Source of the DNA: Drechslerella dactyloides
Taxonomy: Eukaryota; Ascomycota; Orbiliomycetes; Orbiliales; Orbiliaceae
NCBI GenBank assembly: GCA_020064725.1
Contig: JAGTWJ010000002.1
Span: forward strand, 1,984,001 to 2,048,000
DNA length: 64,000 nt
Direction of reading: 5' to 3'
Position numbers and translations under genes: made by a program. This document shows, piece by piece, positions 34,348-47,692 of this stretch; position 1 is the first letter of the stretch; each line of letters opens with the position of its first letter. Under the pieces are notes generated by a model. It was given only the letters and a program-made list of their open reading frames with translations. It searched no databases and was not told the origin of the DNA.

Positions 34348-36684
34348 CTTGTCCACGGCGCTCGGCACGCAGGCCCGGGCGGAGTGAAGTCACAGGCGTG
34401 GGATCACACGAGGGGCTCAGCGTCTATCCGGGCATCCGGTCGGTTTCTACTATCAGGCAGGAAGGCAGAGCTGAGCACGCAGGAACGGGCTAACTACAGG
34501 GAGGTGGCAGGTCGGACTCGGACGGTGGATACACTGGCGATAGCTTGGAGATACGTCGTCCGGCTGAAGTCGTCGAGGCCTGCCCAGCGGTGTATGTATA
34601 TATATTGGGACGCTGTATATAGGTATATATGTGTGGAGATGTATAAAGATATAGATCGAGGAGACGGCAAGATGCGGCAGGAGAGTCGGCAAGAGACGGC
34701 GGGTCGACTGTGTAGGTAAGGATAGAGTTGGAGGGCGGTGGTGGAGGCGGCGGCGGGGCGGGCGATGGTGATGGTGATGGCGATGGAATGGGGATGGAGA
34801 TGGCGATGATGGTGGTTGTGCTTGTTGGAGCTGCTGTTGTTGATAGCCTGGCTGCAATTTGGATTCAGGCAGGATCAAACGGAAAGGGGCCAACCGAGCA
34901 CACAAATCTCAAAAATACTGCCCGCTGACAAAACTCAGCTCGGAACTTATTCCGCACTAGCCGCTTCGGGCAAGGGGATTTATATTTCACCCGAGACGCT
35001 TCCTTAGTCATCGCGATCGGAATATCCCGATTCACTCGATCCGATTTGGATCCTCTGAGATATCGCATGAGCATTCCGTAGGTCGGGGCTATCGACGTCT
35101 CCGCCATGCATCCCACGCAGAACCCACGCGCACCGTAAGCAGGAACCGGGAGGAAACGTGGGAAGAGAACCGCCTCGAGAATCCGCGCTTACTGCTGGCA
35201 TGCGAGCGTTGTTCATGTGGTATCTGCCTCATCGTGGAAAGAGGTCGCGATAGAGATGGGAGACTTCATTATACTAATATATACTGTACGGTACGAAACT
35301 ATACTTGGAAAATACCATCCAACGGAATGCAAAAGCTAGCTAGAAAAACATCAAACTCAAAGACCAACCGCAAAGATGTATGTATAAGAAATTAACAATA
35401 AAAGTAAGAAACTCAAAGCACGCCCAACCTAGATTCTAGACACCGGGTCTATCCATCCATCAATCCGTATAGTGCTTCCGTGCGAGCGCTGGCGAACGAC
35501 GACGACGACGACATATAAGGTATACGGGGTGTATCATGCCTGAAAACTGTATACGAAACCCAAACTTGCGTGCAAAAGTCAACAAGGAACAGACCATCTG
35601 GATGCCCGTTCCGCGTTCCTTTCTTTCCCCTCTTTCACAGGTCAAAGTTGCCCAATCGAATAACCAGACCGCTTGTTGATTCCTCGCGATGTCGCAGTTG
35701 TCAGCGGAGGCGCCGGTCAGCCTGGGCCCGTCGTACATGCATGGGAGATATATCGATACTTGACAAGTATGTACATATCGCCATCACCAGATCAGCCTAG
35801 CTGAGAAAGGTTCGAAGAGAAAGGCCAAAGAAAAAACGGAGCTAAAACAAACTGCATAAAAAACTACGGGGAAAGAAACTGATATCTCCGGACATGGAAA
35901 GGCGCCAGAAGTGAAGACGAAAGAAAATGAGAATGATATCTAGGAACATGGAGAGACGCACACGCACAGGCGAATAGAATATGATATGAGGAGAAATGGA
36001 AGTGGAACAGCACAAGGACGCGGGTTTTTTCATGTCATCATTATACAGATCCGTAGTTGGATAGACAGGAAGAAGAGATGATGAGGGGTGCGGGGAAGAG
36101 AGACAGAGTGAGATATGTGGAGGGAAAAGGTAAGTGCCAAGTTGCTGTGTATGAAAGGGGAGGGTCGTTAGAAACGCATCAGGCCAATTGTGGACCGTTG
36201 GACAACTTTTTCTTGTGTTTGATGAAGCAGGAGGGAAATTCGTCATCTCTTCCAACATTCTTGCTCGAGGATATGCAAAGTAGACACGACAAGGGGAACA
36301 GCGAACAAGAGTAACAGAAAGGGGAAGTCCAGAATAAACGGTGCTGGAAAAGGAAGGAACACCTCGACAGTATCTGTAAAAGAAAGAAAGTAAAGCAAGC
36401 GAAGAAAGTAAGAAAGAAAAAAACGGGCGGACGAAGGAGAAGGTTGGTCAATTATTAAAAATGCTATACGCTGAGATTAATGCTCATCGAACACCACCGG
36501 GGGAGGAGGAGAATATGATGACAAGAAAGAAGCAAGGAGAGAAACGAGATCACTCTACACAGAAGATTACAGACTACCGCTTATGCAGACCCAACGTAGG
36601 ATAATGAGCAAAACGCACACACGCACGCACGCACGCACGTACGCACACGAACGAAGAAACGCCTGTCGTGAATTTTAGAATAAA
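34348..36684. other. 2.3-kb spacer, ahc1 promoter and ckiA 3' region
   Basis: No gene recognised. It holds a GATGGTGATGGC tract (34760-34815), TATATA elements at 34598-34630 that may be the ahc1 TATA region, an A-rich stretch (35820-36450), and a CGCA/ACGC microsatellite at 36613-36648. A 138-residue minus frame at 35842-36258 is T-rich-derived and not believed. Confidence 0.5.
36613..36648. repeat. CGCA tetranucleotide microsatellite
   Basis: CGCACACACGCACGCACGCA-type run just beyond the ckiA stop codon on the 3' side, so probably within its 3' UTR. Confidence 0.8.
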
Positions 36685-38450
36685 TCAACCGCAGCACGAC
36701 ATCACCTTGGCCCAGAAGCCCTTCTTCGGCTCCGGCTGTCTGGGTGGCTGGCTTGTGTGCTGAGCGGGCTGCATCGTGGGCTGCGCCTGCGTCCTTGGCT
36801 GCTGGGCGAGGTTCGTCTGAGAGGGTGCGTGGTACTGAGCTTGGGTGCTGGGGTTTGGCGTGACGGCGCCGGGGGACTGCAGTCCACCCATGCCTCCGCT
36901 CGGCCTCTTCAGCGGCACGGCATTCTGCACGGGAGCTCGCTCTCGCTCTCGCTTCTTGTTGTTCATCTGCATCGCAGGGGAGGGTGGCGGGGGAAGAGCA
37001 GCATTCACACGAGCAGCGAGCTGGTTGCTGTTCTGGGCCGGTCTAGGGTTGGGGTTGACGTGCCGGAGCTCTCCCTGTGGTGAAACGTGTTGGTTGGCGG
37101 TCTGGTGGTGATGATACTGATGCGACGAAGGATGCTTTTGAATGGCTTCCCACCCTTTACCATTGTTCAACTTCATCCAGTCATATTCCCCATCCTCAAC
37201 GTCCCCGGTGTTTTTCAGAGCCTTGGTGAAGAGATCGCGAAGGAAGTCGTAGTCCGGGGTGTCCTCGAAACCGAGATTGCGGACGTAGCTCAGGTACTGG
37301 TTGAACTCGTCTGCTCAACGTTAGTCAAGAATTTCGCCAAAAAAAATTTGATCGGAAAAGGAGCGTACCAGGGAACCCGTCGCAGAGATCCTTGATTGGA
37401 GTCGTCTGCTTCTTCTCTCCAATCTTCTCGTACTTCTGCTTGTTGGTAGCAGCCTTGAGCCCCTGCCACGGGAGGCCGCCGCGGAGGAAGTACATGAAAA
37501 CATGTCCGAGAGCCTCCAAATCGTCTCGCCGGGACTGCTCGCGGCCGAGATGGGTGTTGATGGACATGTACCGGGCGGTACCGGACAAGCTCTTTCGCTC
37601 CCGGTAAGGGATGTGTTGCTTGGTCTTCGGGTCGCGGTACTGCTTCGCCATACCAAAGTCGACGACGTGGATGACGTTGGCGGCCTTAGTTCCCGGTCGG
37701 CCGATCAGAAAGTTGTCCGGCTTGATGTCGCGGTAGATGAGGTTCTTCTCGTGTATCGTCTGGACTCGGGACAGCATCTGCTTGGCGACCATGACGACGG
37801 TCTTGATGGAGAACCTCCGGTTGCAGTGGTCGAACAGATCCTCCAAGCTGGGTCCTAGCAGGTCGATGACCAGAATGTTGTGCAGGCCCTCCTGACCGAA
37901 ATAGTATACGTTGGGGATACCGGCTGTGGCGGGTCAAAATGGCAGAAAGCAGGGGTTAGTCACATGATGGCGACGTGCACAAAGTGCAACGTGAGCGAAG
38001 GAGGGGGGAAGAAAAGGCTGTGACTTACGGCATCCGACGAGGATTTTGTAAGTCCGGTATTCATCTCGCAGTTGTGGTGCATCGCTCTTCCGTGGCTCCT
38101 GCATGATTTTTTTTCACGTGTTAGATGGAGTTTGGCTTGAAGGAATCGATGAGTCGAACGGGAAGTCATGTCCGCGCGGTTGGGCCATCCTGTGTGTGAA
38201 ACCTCCGGAGGAAAAGTTACAGGAACACCAACGCTCCGAGACAGAAACCCGTCCCTTCGGGATGGGAACGGAGTGTGGAAGCTGGAGAAGCGGATGGTCA
38301 AGTGAGGTGGATGGTACGAACAAATTTGATGGCGACCTGCTGGTTGTTGAGCAGGTTGGTGCCCTCGAATATGACACCGAAGGAGCCCTCTCCGATCTTC
38401 TTTCCTACGCGGTAGTGCACGCCGACGACGTTCGAGGATGTGGTTGACAT
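36685..38450 (-). CDS. ckiA: casein kinase I, CkiA/Yck type
   Basis: Four exons (38450-38322, 38098-38029, 37923-37369, 37310-36685) encode 459 residues. The kinase domain spans about 10-285: Gly loop [12 protein letters not shown], catalytic lysine in VAIKF (K42, just before the first intron), CK1-specific [23 protein letters not shown] for [17 protein letters not shown] in place of APE. The C-terminal tail is Gln/Pro-rich and ends SCCG, a dicysteine that in Yck1/2 kinases is palmitoylated for plasma-membrane attachment. The first intron uses a GTTCGT donor. The upstream region is unusually long (4.4 kb). Confidence 0.95.
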
Positions 38451-39210
38451 GGCTCCGGATTACAGATTATGGGAGCGAGATGGGGAAACGATATATTCTA
38501 AAGAAAGGAAAACGGGCGAAAAGAAGAAAGGGAAAACTGGTAACAGGTCGGAAGGCGTGTCGAATGGCCTGTTTGGTCGCTGGATCCCGAGGTAAGCGGA
38601 ACGGTTCCCTGGAAAGACGAGACCGAGGGAAGTCAGGGCAGACGGGCAGGCACAGGCAGGCAGGCAGGTAGGCGATGTTCCCGAAAGACGCAACGCCAGG
38701 CACGACACCAGATCAGGGCGATCCAGTGACGGGGAGACAGAGACCAAGGGCGGTCGGTGATGGTAAAGAGGCAGCCCTCTGGCGGGAAGGCTGCAGTCGT
38801 CGGGGCGCTGGAGGTCGGGGCGGCGAGGCAGCTGACTGGCGATGGAGGGTTGATGATGGTGACAGTGAGGAGGAGGGGGAGGAGGGAGGCGCCTTTGCGA
38901 TGGCGGTGACGGTGACGATGGAAGGATGGGAAAGAAGAGGGAGGATGGGGGATGGAGAAGGGAGGACGGAGAATGGAGGGAACGCTGGAAGGAGAGGTGA
39001 AAGGGAGCGGAGGTTGGTGTTGGAGAAGGAGGAAGGACGGAGGGAAGGAAAAACAAACGTCGGCTGAGGCGTTGTGCCTTTTTTTTTGGCTGCGTTGCGG
39101 TCACAGCCGACGAGAAAAAGAACTGCTCAGGGGACAGCCACACTGCGACTTCACACCACCCGAGAGAGGATGATGCACTACGATTTGATGATGGAGAGTA
39201 AGTACTACTT

Positions 39211-39312
39211 GACAGGGAGAGAGAGAGGAAGAGAGGAAGATAGGAAGAGAGAGAGGGAGAATCCGAGAAGGGCGCTCAGGAGAGAGAAAGAGCGAGAGAG
39301 AGAGCGAGAGAG
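39211..39312. repeat. GA/GAGA microsatellite
   Basis: About 100 bases of GAGAGA, GGAAGA and GAGCGAGA units with interruptions. Confidence 0.8.
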
Positions 39313-39949
39313 AACCTGGTCGGGGGGCCCATCCTCGCAGTGGTAGTATTTTATCTCCAGAACCAGTCCAGACTGCCCGACGGACAGCCAGCCTGCATGC
39401 ATGCAGCATGCACAATGTACGTACAATGTGCCTCCATTACACCTGCATCCACCCTTCATCCATCCATCCATCAAGACACCCCCCCAAAGGCCCATCTGCA
39501 TGCACCGTAGGATGGATGGGCTGCACTAACTCTCGTGTGCTGTACCTAGATTGCCCGGGTCCTTCCTCTTTCCGCTGGTAACAGCCCTGTTCTGGCCGCG
39601 GACCGGCTGCTCTCACGTCCTGCGACTGAGAATGGGGCCAAGATGAAGCCAGCCTGAAATGCATCATCCGCATGCTGGTTCCTATCCAATCCGCCACATG
39701 GAACATTGCACCGTTCTGTTCCATTCAAACAAGCATAGAGCTGCTGCTGCTGTTGCTGCACTGCACACCTCGCGTGTGAAAATGCGCACGCCGGGCGATA
39801 GACACGACGCAGACGAAAATATCTGCCCTCGCCGCCGTTGCCATCGCCCGGCATCGTTCGTGCCTGGACGCAGGAGCTGCTGTCCGCAGCTAGCGCGATG
39901 CCCAGTCCGGAAGGACGCAGGCGCACCGGCAGCCAGGCAGGCAAACGAA

Positions 39950-40005
39950 CGAACGGCAAACAAGCAGGCCCGGCAAGTAAGCAGGCAAGCAGGCAAGCAA
40001 GGCAC
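39950..40005. repeat. GCAAG/GCAGG tandem units
   Basis: Repeated AAGCAGGCAAGCAGGCAAG-type units. They create spurious Ala/Cys/Leu-rich frames. Confidence 0.6.
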
Positions 40006-40112
40006 ACGCTCACGCTCACCGCCGCCCGCAGGCAGGCAGCCGAAATGTTCGACCGACCGGCCAGAAGCAGGCACGAATCCTCTCTCGTTTCCCCTCTCTC
40101 TCTGGGGATGCG

Positions 40113-40149
40113 AATTTAAAAATTTAAATGGTCCTCCGGCGGAAGGACC
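40113..40149. repeat. two adjacent palindromes
   Basis: AAATTTAAAAATTTAAAT-like palindrome (about 40113-40129) followed directly by the near-perfect inverted repeat GGTCCTCCGGCGGAAGGACC (40130-40149). Both lie in the non-coding region. Confidence 0.6.
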
Positions 40150-42852
40150 ACGGCCATTACATACCACGGAATCGGACCACGAATGAGCTGTATGCGTGTG
40201 CGTGTGCGTGTGTGGTTATATTACTCTACTTGTACAGGTATATTGCGGCCGGCTGCACGATAGTAAGGAAGTAATTTTATATAAAATGAACCCGGCCGGC
40301 ATCATGCCCCAATTAATCACACAGGGCCAACGTTAATCTTGTCGCAAGATCCAGCCCAGCGCAGCCAGCCAGCCTCGCTCGCGGAGCACGACTCGGGAAG
40401 GGGAAGGAAGGAAAGGCCCTGCGATAAGCCTAAACTTCGGGTTCTGTTACATGGTACTAGAAAATAACAAGCAGGGCCTTGACTCGGAACGTTGTATTTT
40501 GAGTCTGCATGCACGGTGCAAAATGTAATTACGGCGCACTGCATGCATCCAGAAGTACTGCACAAGTACCTGCTCATAACACTCCTTCGGTCGAATACTT
40601 GTACGGGGAGTAGGTAGTATGCTATCGCAGCCATGCGAGCATGTGTCATCGCGACTCGGGCAGGCCATCGCAGATAGATAGCTGGAGATATAATACAATC
40701 CAGCAGATCTGATCCGATCTGATAGAGAATGGAATGGTTGGACGGAACTCGTGGAATCCAATCCGGCTGCCGACGCAGCTCCGATGGCTGGTGCGAGCAA
40801 GCATCATGACAATTACAATTACGATTACCGGCTGCTGCCTGTTCGAATCGAATTCTCACGGCCCCTTCGAGTTGACGTTCCTCGTCTTCTATTCCCAGCC
40901 CGCATGTCTACGTACGCAGCTTCCACGCGCAGCACCACCGCTAAAGCTGTGCACATCCTGTACGAATACGTATGTCCGCAGAATGGACGTCCAACCATCG
41001 AAGCCTCGAAGGAATTAAACGAGGCTGCTGCCGAGATTCGCCCCCTTCCCCCAGCCCGGCCGGCCTCCTGGCACAAAGTTGGCTGGCTGGTGTGAGTGGA
41101 CCGGGCGGACCGCTCAATTACGAACAAAAGTGGGCTTGGCCGGCCCTCGAGCCTTTAAGCTCCTGCGGGTCCCGGACCTCCTCCTTCTCTCCTCTCCACA
41201 GCCTGCTCATATCACCTCCACTCGTATGTACCCCTGAAGCTCCCTCCCTCCCTCCCTCTCTCCATCTCCCTCTCTTCTTCGATGATGTGACCTGCAATGA
41301 AAGCCCGTCAAACCGTCCGCGTTCGTTTAGACGCCGCCCTCTTCCAAGCAGGCCGGGACTAGCGTGCGGACTCGCATACACGTAACTCGCACGTAGCACG
41401 GTGTATCGAGCACGCGGTGTTTCAAGCAGGTACACTCTGCCTGCATCCAGCCGCAGTCCCAATCGAGATCCTCGGACCTGCCCAAGCTTCCTTCGATTCG
41501 CCTAGCCCAGGGGATCGTTTTTCCCTTGTCCGCTGGCCCGCCTGCGAGTTCAGGCAGGGCGGGCAGGCATTTGCATTGGCTGCACCCGTTCGAGTCCGTT
41601 TCAAGGGGCCATCCGAGACAGCTGCAGCAGACGTCGACTGCAGTTCTCTACTTCGTACAGCTCGAGTAGACATTTAGATACCTGCATATGCTTAGATAGT
41701 CTCGCCGGGGGTGAGACCGGCGGCATACGTATCTGGATCGATTCGACGGTCGTCAAATTATTCTCCTGTGGCTGTTTCGTCGGGACCGCTGCTTTCCTTT
41801 CCCGTCGTCGGCGGCGGACGCACGATCCCACGTCGGCTGCGATGGACGTATCGTGCTAAATCCACGCTACGAACGCCCCGGCGTCTAGAAGCCTGCACTG
41901 TCCGTCGACTGCATGAGAACACCCGTCGACGCGTGCGGATAAGTACAGGTACAAGTAGATACGACCGGCCAATCGTGTCAAGATGTGTGTATGCGTACGT
42001 CTGCTTCGTGTGTGTAGGTGGCTCGGATGCGAGCTGTCGACCGTGCACGCTTCCTTACCCGGGGCACACTTTGAAATAATATCCCGAACCCACAAACGAT
42101 CGGGCGGGCGGTCGGATCTCGCGCCCCTCGGACCCCCACTCGAAGACAATTCTCCATCCAACTGCATCTTCTCCACTGTTCCCTCGCATGCATGCATCCC
42201 AATCAGCCGGCCAGGATAGCCGCGCTGAAAATAATTCGCACGTCCAAGCAGCGAATCACCACGCACCCGCCATCGCATTCACCCAGCTTGGCATGCTTGC
42301 ATCGCATTGACATCCGCATTCGATATTCAATTTTTCACCTCCCGGGTTGCCCGCCAGCTGAACGAATCGACCCGATCGAATCGAATCGGAAACGATAAAC
42401 CCATCCATGAATCGAACGCTGCTGAAATCGTGGTTGCTAAAAATCGGATCGCATTGCATGAGAAGCATAACCACTCGATGTATTTTATGTATGTGCTCGA
42501 CGCAGCATCCAATTGTGGCAATCACCCGTTGCGCTTCTCAGAATAGCCCGCCAAGTGCCAATGCCGTACCATCCTGCAGCCTAGCCAAACCTTCAATGCA
42601 CACCGCAACATTGACAGTCCTACGATACAGACGTAAAATAATACGATACAATACAATACAGTAGTATGAATACACTATCACTACAATGCATGCAAACGCC
42701 CTCTTGTATGAAACACAATGTATCCAGCAGCACACTATCAGACGTGAAATATTATAAAAAAAGAAGAAAAAACAAAATAAGAACGAAAGAAAAGAGATAA
42801 TGATACCACATCAAATCCATCGACGCAGCCAGCTACCAAGAGTAAGAGGCAA

Positions 42853-45800
42853 CTAGCTCATGTCCATCGCGTCCGCGCTGTCCCCTTCGAAGCTCACGTC
42901 CCGACTGTCGCTCCCGTTCGTCAGCGCCAGCCGGCCGTGCCCCGCATCCATACTTGTATCAACCGCCTCCTCAGCCACCATCCGCCGCGCCGTCTCGCAC
43001 ATCCACGGGAACCAGAACTCGAGGTTGTTGTCCACCATCCGCCCCACCTCCCGCTCCTCCAGCTTGAGCTCCTCCTGCAGCGTCTTGAGCCAGTGGCCCG
43101 GCGCCTCCAGGAACCGCGTCCGCAGCGCCTCGACCGTCTGCTCCGCGCCCGCATTGCTCGGCGACACCGGCGCCGACGCCCTGTGTTCGTCAAAGAGGCC
43201 TGTAATATATCGCATTAGCTTCGTATTCCAATATCGTAATAGCTAGCACACCTGACGAATGAAAAGGAGTGACGTGTCATACCCTCTCTGTACCCGTACA
43301 TGAGCACCTCGAACGCGTTCGTGTCCAGGATGCGGGCCTCGATCTGCGTCGTATTCTGCTGCGAGGGATCCAGTATATCCAGCCAGCTACCCCACCCGTT
43401 AGCCAAACTCGCCACCGCCTCAATAAAAGGGGAAAAAAGAAAAAAAAGGGAACACACTTCTCGCTGTTGTACAGCCGCCGCCAGATCGTCTTGCGCGCAG
43501 CATCCTTGCGGCTGTCGTCAAGCTCCGCGTTCGACAGCACTGCCAACGCCATCTGAAACGCCCCGAACCACCTCGCATCCTCCTCGTCCTCATCGCTCTC
43601 CCCATCGTCGTGCATCAGCGTCAGAAAGTCAATCGTCGACTCCGCGTCCATCGTCTGGCCCGTCACAACCCGTCCGGTGTTCCTCTTAAAGATGTCCCGG
43701 AGGGCCTGGTACGGCGCCACCCGCGACCCGAACGCGCTGAACGCCACTTCCGTCGCCGCCTGAGTGTCGATTGCCCCGCGCGCCTCAACGTACACGTGCG
43801 CCTGGATCCCCTGCTGGATGTCCACGAGCTTGAGCCGCGCGTCGAACGAGCGCGAGATGTGCTCCAGCTCGTTCCCGGACTGGCCGATCATCAGCGCGAG
43901 TTTCCCCACGCTCAGCTCGACCGCGTGCGACCACAGATTCGGCTCCGTCTCCGCGGTCTCCACGAGCGTCTGCCCGGCTTCGCGGTACTTGCCCGTGCCG
44001 ACGTCGTTGATCCACCGCAGCTTGGCGTAGTTGCTCGAACTGTGCAGGAACGCGTCCAGATGGGCCTTGAATGCGGGAAACTGCACCAGCAGGTCCTTCA
44101 GATTCCCCATCTCGACCTGATATTCGTACAGCACGAACGCGAACTCCTGCCCAAACTTCTCAAAGTATCCCTCCAGCCGCGTCACCGTCGCGTCGCGCTG
44201 CGTCTGGCACGCCCGGCGCTCGGGGTCCGACAGCTCCGCCGCGCGCTTGTCCATGTAGGTGTTGATTCTAACAATCTCCTCAAAGGCAAGCTCCACCAGC
44301 GTCTGGTAGTCCCGGTAGCGCTCCGCGATGCTGATCGCGCTGTCCGATCGGTTCGCGTCCGCGAGCGCCCTGATCCAGCGGTTGCGCTCCTTCAGGTAGA
44401 GGTGTCGGATCGCTTTCCCTTCGTTGACCAGCGCCTCGTCCTTGCGCGTCTCGCACCACGTCGCCCGCTCCACGAAATTCCGGCAGGACACCTCCACCAT
44501 CTCGACCATCTGGTCGAGAAGAGATTCCGTGAACGCTTCTCCTTCCTTCTTCAGCTGCGGGTTCTCCAGAACCTTCGTGTTCACTTCGATGTCGCGGTTG
44601 AGCGTGTTCAGGATCTCGGGGCTCGACGTCCACGGTGGGGCTTCCAGGTTTCGGAAGCTCGCGATCCCGTTCTCGTCCAGGTCTCGTTCCAGGTTGTAGA
44701 GATGAGCGTGTTGCGACCTGAACGTCTGCGCTGTCGACAAGACGGTGAGGATGATTTCGTTGGATTCGTGGACTCTGCGGACCAAAGCGCCCATAGAGCT
44801 GTTGCCGGCAGAGACGCAGTCCCGCAGGAGCGGCAGCAGCTTCCAGATGTTCGGCAGATGCATCGCGAACCACTCCCGCATCGGGTTCTGGCCGTCCGTC
44901 GGAATGTTATTCTTGAGGAAGAAAGCTCCGACAATCTCACGCAGAAGACCCTCGCTCAAGTCTTTGCCCGCGCTCTGTTTCTGCGCGAAGGACCGATAGA
45001 TAGCTCTCGCGGCCGCCACCTTCTCCGCATCCCATAGTAGCTTCCATCTGATCTCCCGCGAGATCGGGCGGTGCACCGCACGCAGGTAGTCTGCGAGGGC
45101 CTGCAGCTTCTGCGCCCTCGACTCCAGGTAGATATCGATAGAAGGCCCGAATGACGATAGATATTGCCCGTGCGAGCAGATGATGTCCATGCTGAGTGAG
45201 CGCGCCGCGACTTCAACATCCTCCGTCTTGTATGTAATCTCAGGGCGGCCATTGAAATTCAAAAGATTCTATAAAGGTCAGCCAAATTGCCGCTTGACGA
45301 ATTAGTTGTGAATCAGTCCAGCTCACCTTTTCGTTGATACCGAAGAAGACCGCCAGCTCCATCTTGGATTTGACGGGCACCGGCCGAGGGGATGGCTTGG
45401 GCCGAACATCGCCGGACTCCGCGTCAAAGACCGTCAGCTTGATCACACCGGCGCCCTTCGTGATGACGACCACGCCCGGCGAGTAGTATTTCCTCCGCGA
45501 GTCCCGTCCGTCCACCTCCATTCTCAAATTCTTGCTCGTGCTGCTGAAAGACGCCGTCTCCTGCGCGAGTTCCTCGGACCCGCTGCCGATAATCTCGACG
45601 CGACTCCCACTCTTGAAATCAATCACATCCTCGAATCCGCTTGTCGAATCATACGCAACATCAGGCATATCCGCGCCGAACGGCAAGCCGTACAGATCCT
45701 CCGGAATAATCGAGACCATGACAATGGCGCGCGAGAAAACGGCGAACGCGGTCCGGAAGGGGTTCGGCAAATACAGCCGCGGCTTGACGACGCCAGTGAC

Positions 45801-47226
45801 GGACCTGAGCGGCGACTGGAACGATGTGATGTAGTGCGCCTTCTTGACCGCAAATCCGGAGCCGCGGAACAGCGTAACGAGAACCAGAGCGTAGTGTGTC
45901 ATGTTTTCCCCCATCTCGGCGTCTCCATCCCACGCCGTAAGGATGAGGACGTTCCCACCCTCAGGCGTGCTTTGGCCAGCCGCGATATCCAAGACCGCGA
46001 ACGATTCCCTTTCCAGTGTGTGCAGCGAGGGAGGACCCACCGCTATAACCCGGGCCAGCAGCTGCTCTCGTAAATCGACGTCGGAGAGAACAACCGCCGC
46101 CCCATTCCGGCTCACTTCCCATCGCGTCAGGTGTCCGTGTGATGTCGCTACGATGAGCTCCCGCTCGGCACGTCCGATGACGCGGCCGGGTCTAACAGCG
46201 ACGATTTCCTTCTTGACGCTTCCAGACTTGAACGCGTTCGCAAGGCCGCCCAGCAGGCCGCCCACGACGCTGGAGCCGATGTTCTTGAGCGTCGTGATCT
46301 GAACAACTGGCTTGCCCACGCCGTCACGCAGAGACATGTGTATCACGCGGTTGGTGGTCGTGCAGATGACGAACCCCGCAGGTTCAATGTTGGTTATCGA
46401 CTGTGCGTACTCGTTCGACGACAGCTGAATGCCACCCTCGACGCCTCGCTTCCGCTGCAGCAGGCCCTCGGTCATGGCGCTGCTGATGGAATCCCAATAG
46501 GCGATACGTCCCGACACGGGCATGACCACCACGAGCCCGGACTCGTCGCTGCTGCCGATGGGGCTGACGAGGGAGCCCAGAGGCTGCAGAGAGGCGACGA
46601 CCCTCCCGGGTGCCTCATCGCTGGGCAGCGGGAAATGGTTCGGTTTGGGTAGGAGCTGGACGTCGTCGTATCGCCAGACGTCGACGCCGTGGTCTTTGAT
46701 GAGGAGGGCGTTGCCGGACGATTGGTCGGTGACGGCGGTCATCCGTTTAGTGTAGTTGTCTAGATCGCATCGCCGAATATCGTCAGCAATCACCGTACAT
46801 CAGAATATATGAAATGAACAGATCAAGTAGGCGGTGGGAAGAACCTCCTATGTCCCGCAATTCCATCGGCAGGCCGACGAGCTGGGCCACGCAGTATTTT
46901 GTCGTTTTAGCCCATTCCACCGCCGCTCCTTTCTTCTTATCCTGTAACGATCGTATGGAGCTGACGTCCATCGTCGCGGCCGCGACGGCGGCCAGAGCCT
47001 CGGGCGACGCATTCAGTTCGCGCTGGGCGGAGACGGACCGCTGCCGAGGTTTCTTCTGCGGGTGGAGGGCATTCGACGCGTTTATCGACGACTGGCTGGG
47101 GTTCGCGGGCCGCGGTCGGCGGCGTGACTGTGTGCCAAAGCTGCCGGCGCTGCCTTGTGTCGACGGGCCCTCGAAAAAAGACGCGTTCGACTGCGCCTGC
47201 GATGCCGAGGGCGAGGGATCGGTCAT
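42853..47226 (-). CDS. nup133: nucleoporin Nup133
   Basis: Five exons (47226-46845, 46759-45327, 45268-43458, 43386-43283, 43199-42853) encode 1,358 residues. The first 110 residues are basic and disordered. Residues about 140-600 fit the N-terminal beta-propeller (GLVVVMPVSGRIAYWDS, FVICTTTNRVIHMSLRDGVG, REQLLARVIAVG). A small Gly/Leu segment GSSVVGGLLGGLANAFKSG resembles the amphipathic membrane-sensing loop of this family. Residues about 640-1350 form the alpha-helical Nup133/Nup155-like stack. The protein is a Y-complex (Nup84 complex) subunit of the nuclear pore. The first intron starts GTTCTT, an unusual donor; it is accepted because it restores the frame into RDIGDNYTKRM. Confidence 0.88.
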
Positions 47227-47692
47227 TGCGGCGGGTGTGTGGTCGGTGTGGTGGGAGTTCAGGGGCGACGAGAAAGGGAGGTGAAGGAACGACGAAGGTC
47301 GGAGGCCGGAAGGCGCAGCAGGAGAGTCGGTCCGTCGTCGTCGCTGGAGACGGCGAGGGGGATGAGGGGGGTTGATGAGGGCGTCGACAGGTGATTTGAA
47401 GATGTTGATATCGCAGGTTGGGGGACGGGGACCTTGTTTTCGGCCGGGACGAAGTTTTGTGGCAGGTTGGCAAGCGAACGGCGGCGGGCGGAGCAGCGTG
47501 CGTTGGCCACGCGAGGCGGCGTCGACGAGACTACGTTTCTTATATCACAGTATTCCACACGAACGTTCTATCGTCATGGTCTCGCATGCATTACACGGCT
47601 CTCTAGATCAATCTATCAATCTAACCTGCACGATATCCTATCTACACATGTGCCCCGACATGTCCCTCCTATATCACGATTTGGGCATCGGC
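47227..47692. other. spacer, nup133 promoter and dre2 3' UTR
   Basis: A 466-base spacer between genes in the same orientation. It contains GC-rich sequence just upstream of nup133. No gene seen. Confidence 0.5.

Larger units (their letters stand above)
38451..42852. other. 4.4-kb gene-free region upstream of ckiA
   Basis: The longest stretch without a gene in the window. It contains a purine-rich zone (38480-39060), a GA microsatellite (39211-39312), GCAGG/GCAAG repeats (38645-38670, 39950-40005), and many GCATGC or TGCATGCA palindromes. Frames up to 227 residues exist on both strands but are repeat-driven (for example a Cys/Leu/Ala-rich one at 39546-40019 minus). No domain, transposase or tRNA/5S signal was recognised. 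It may hold a long ckiA 5' UTR or a non-coding transcript. Confidence 0.5.

Noticed and set aside
39546..40019. Cys/Leu/Ala-rich minus frame that looks membrane-like
   Set aside because: The hydrophobic part comes from GCAAG/GCAGG tandem repeats.
40838..40860. tRNA T-loop-like sequence GTTCGAATCG
   Set aside because: The flanking bases do not form a T stem and no acceptor stem or anticodon arm could be built.
40751..41095. A 114-residue + strand frame in the ckiA upstream region
   Set aside because: No domain, no promoter-like signal that stands out, and no splice partner; treated as chance.
43610..45037. A 475-residue + strand frame
   Set aside because: It is exactly antisense to the Nup133 coding exon; Arg/Leu/Val-rich composition is the mirror of GC-rich codon use.
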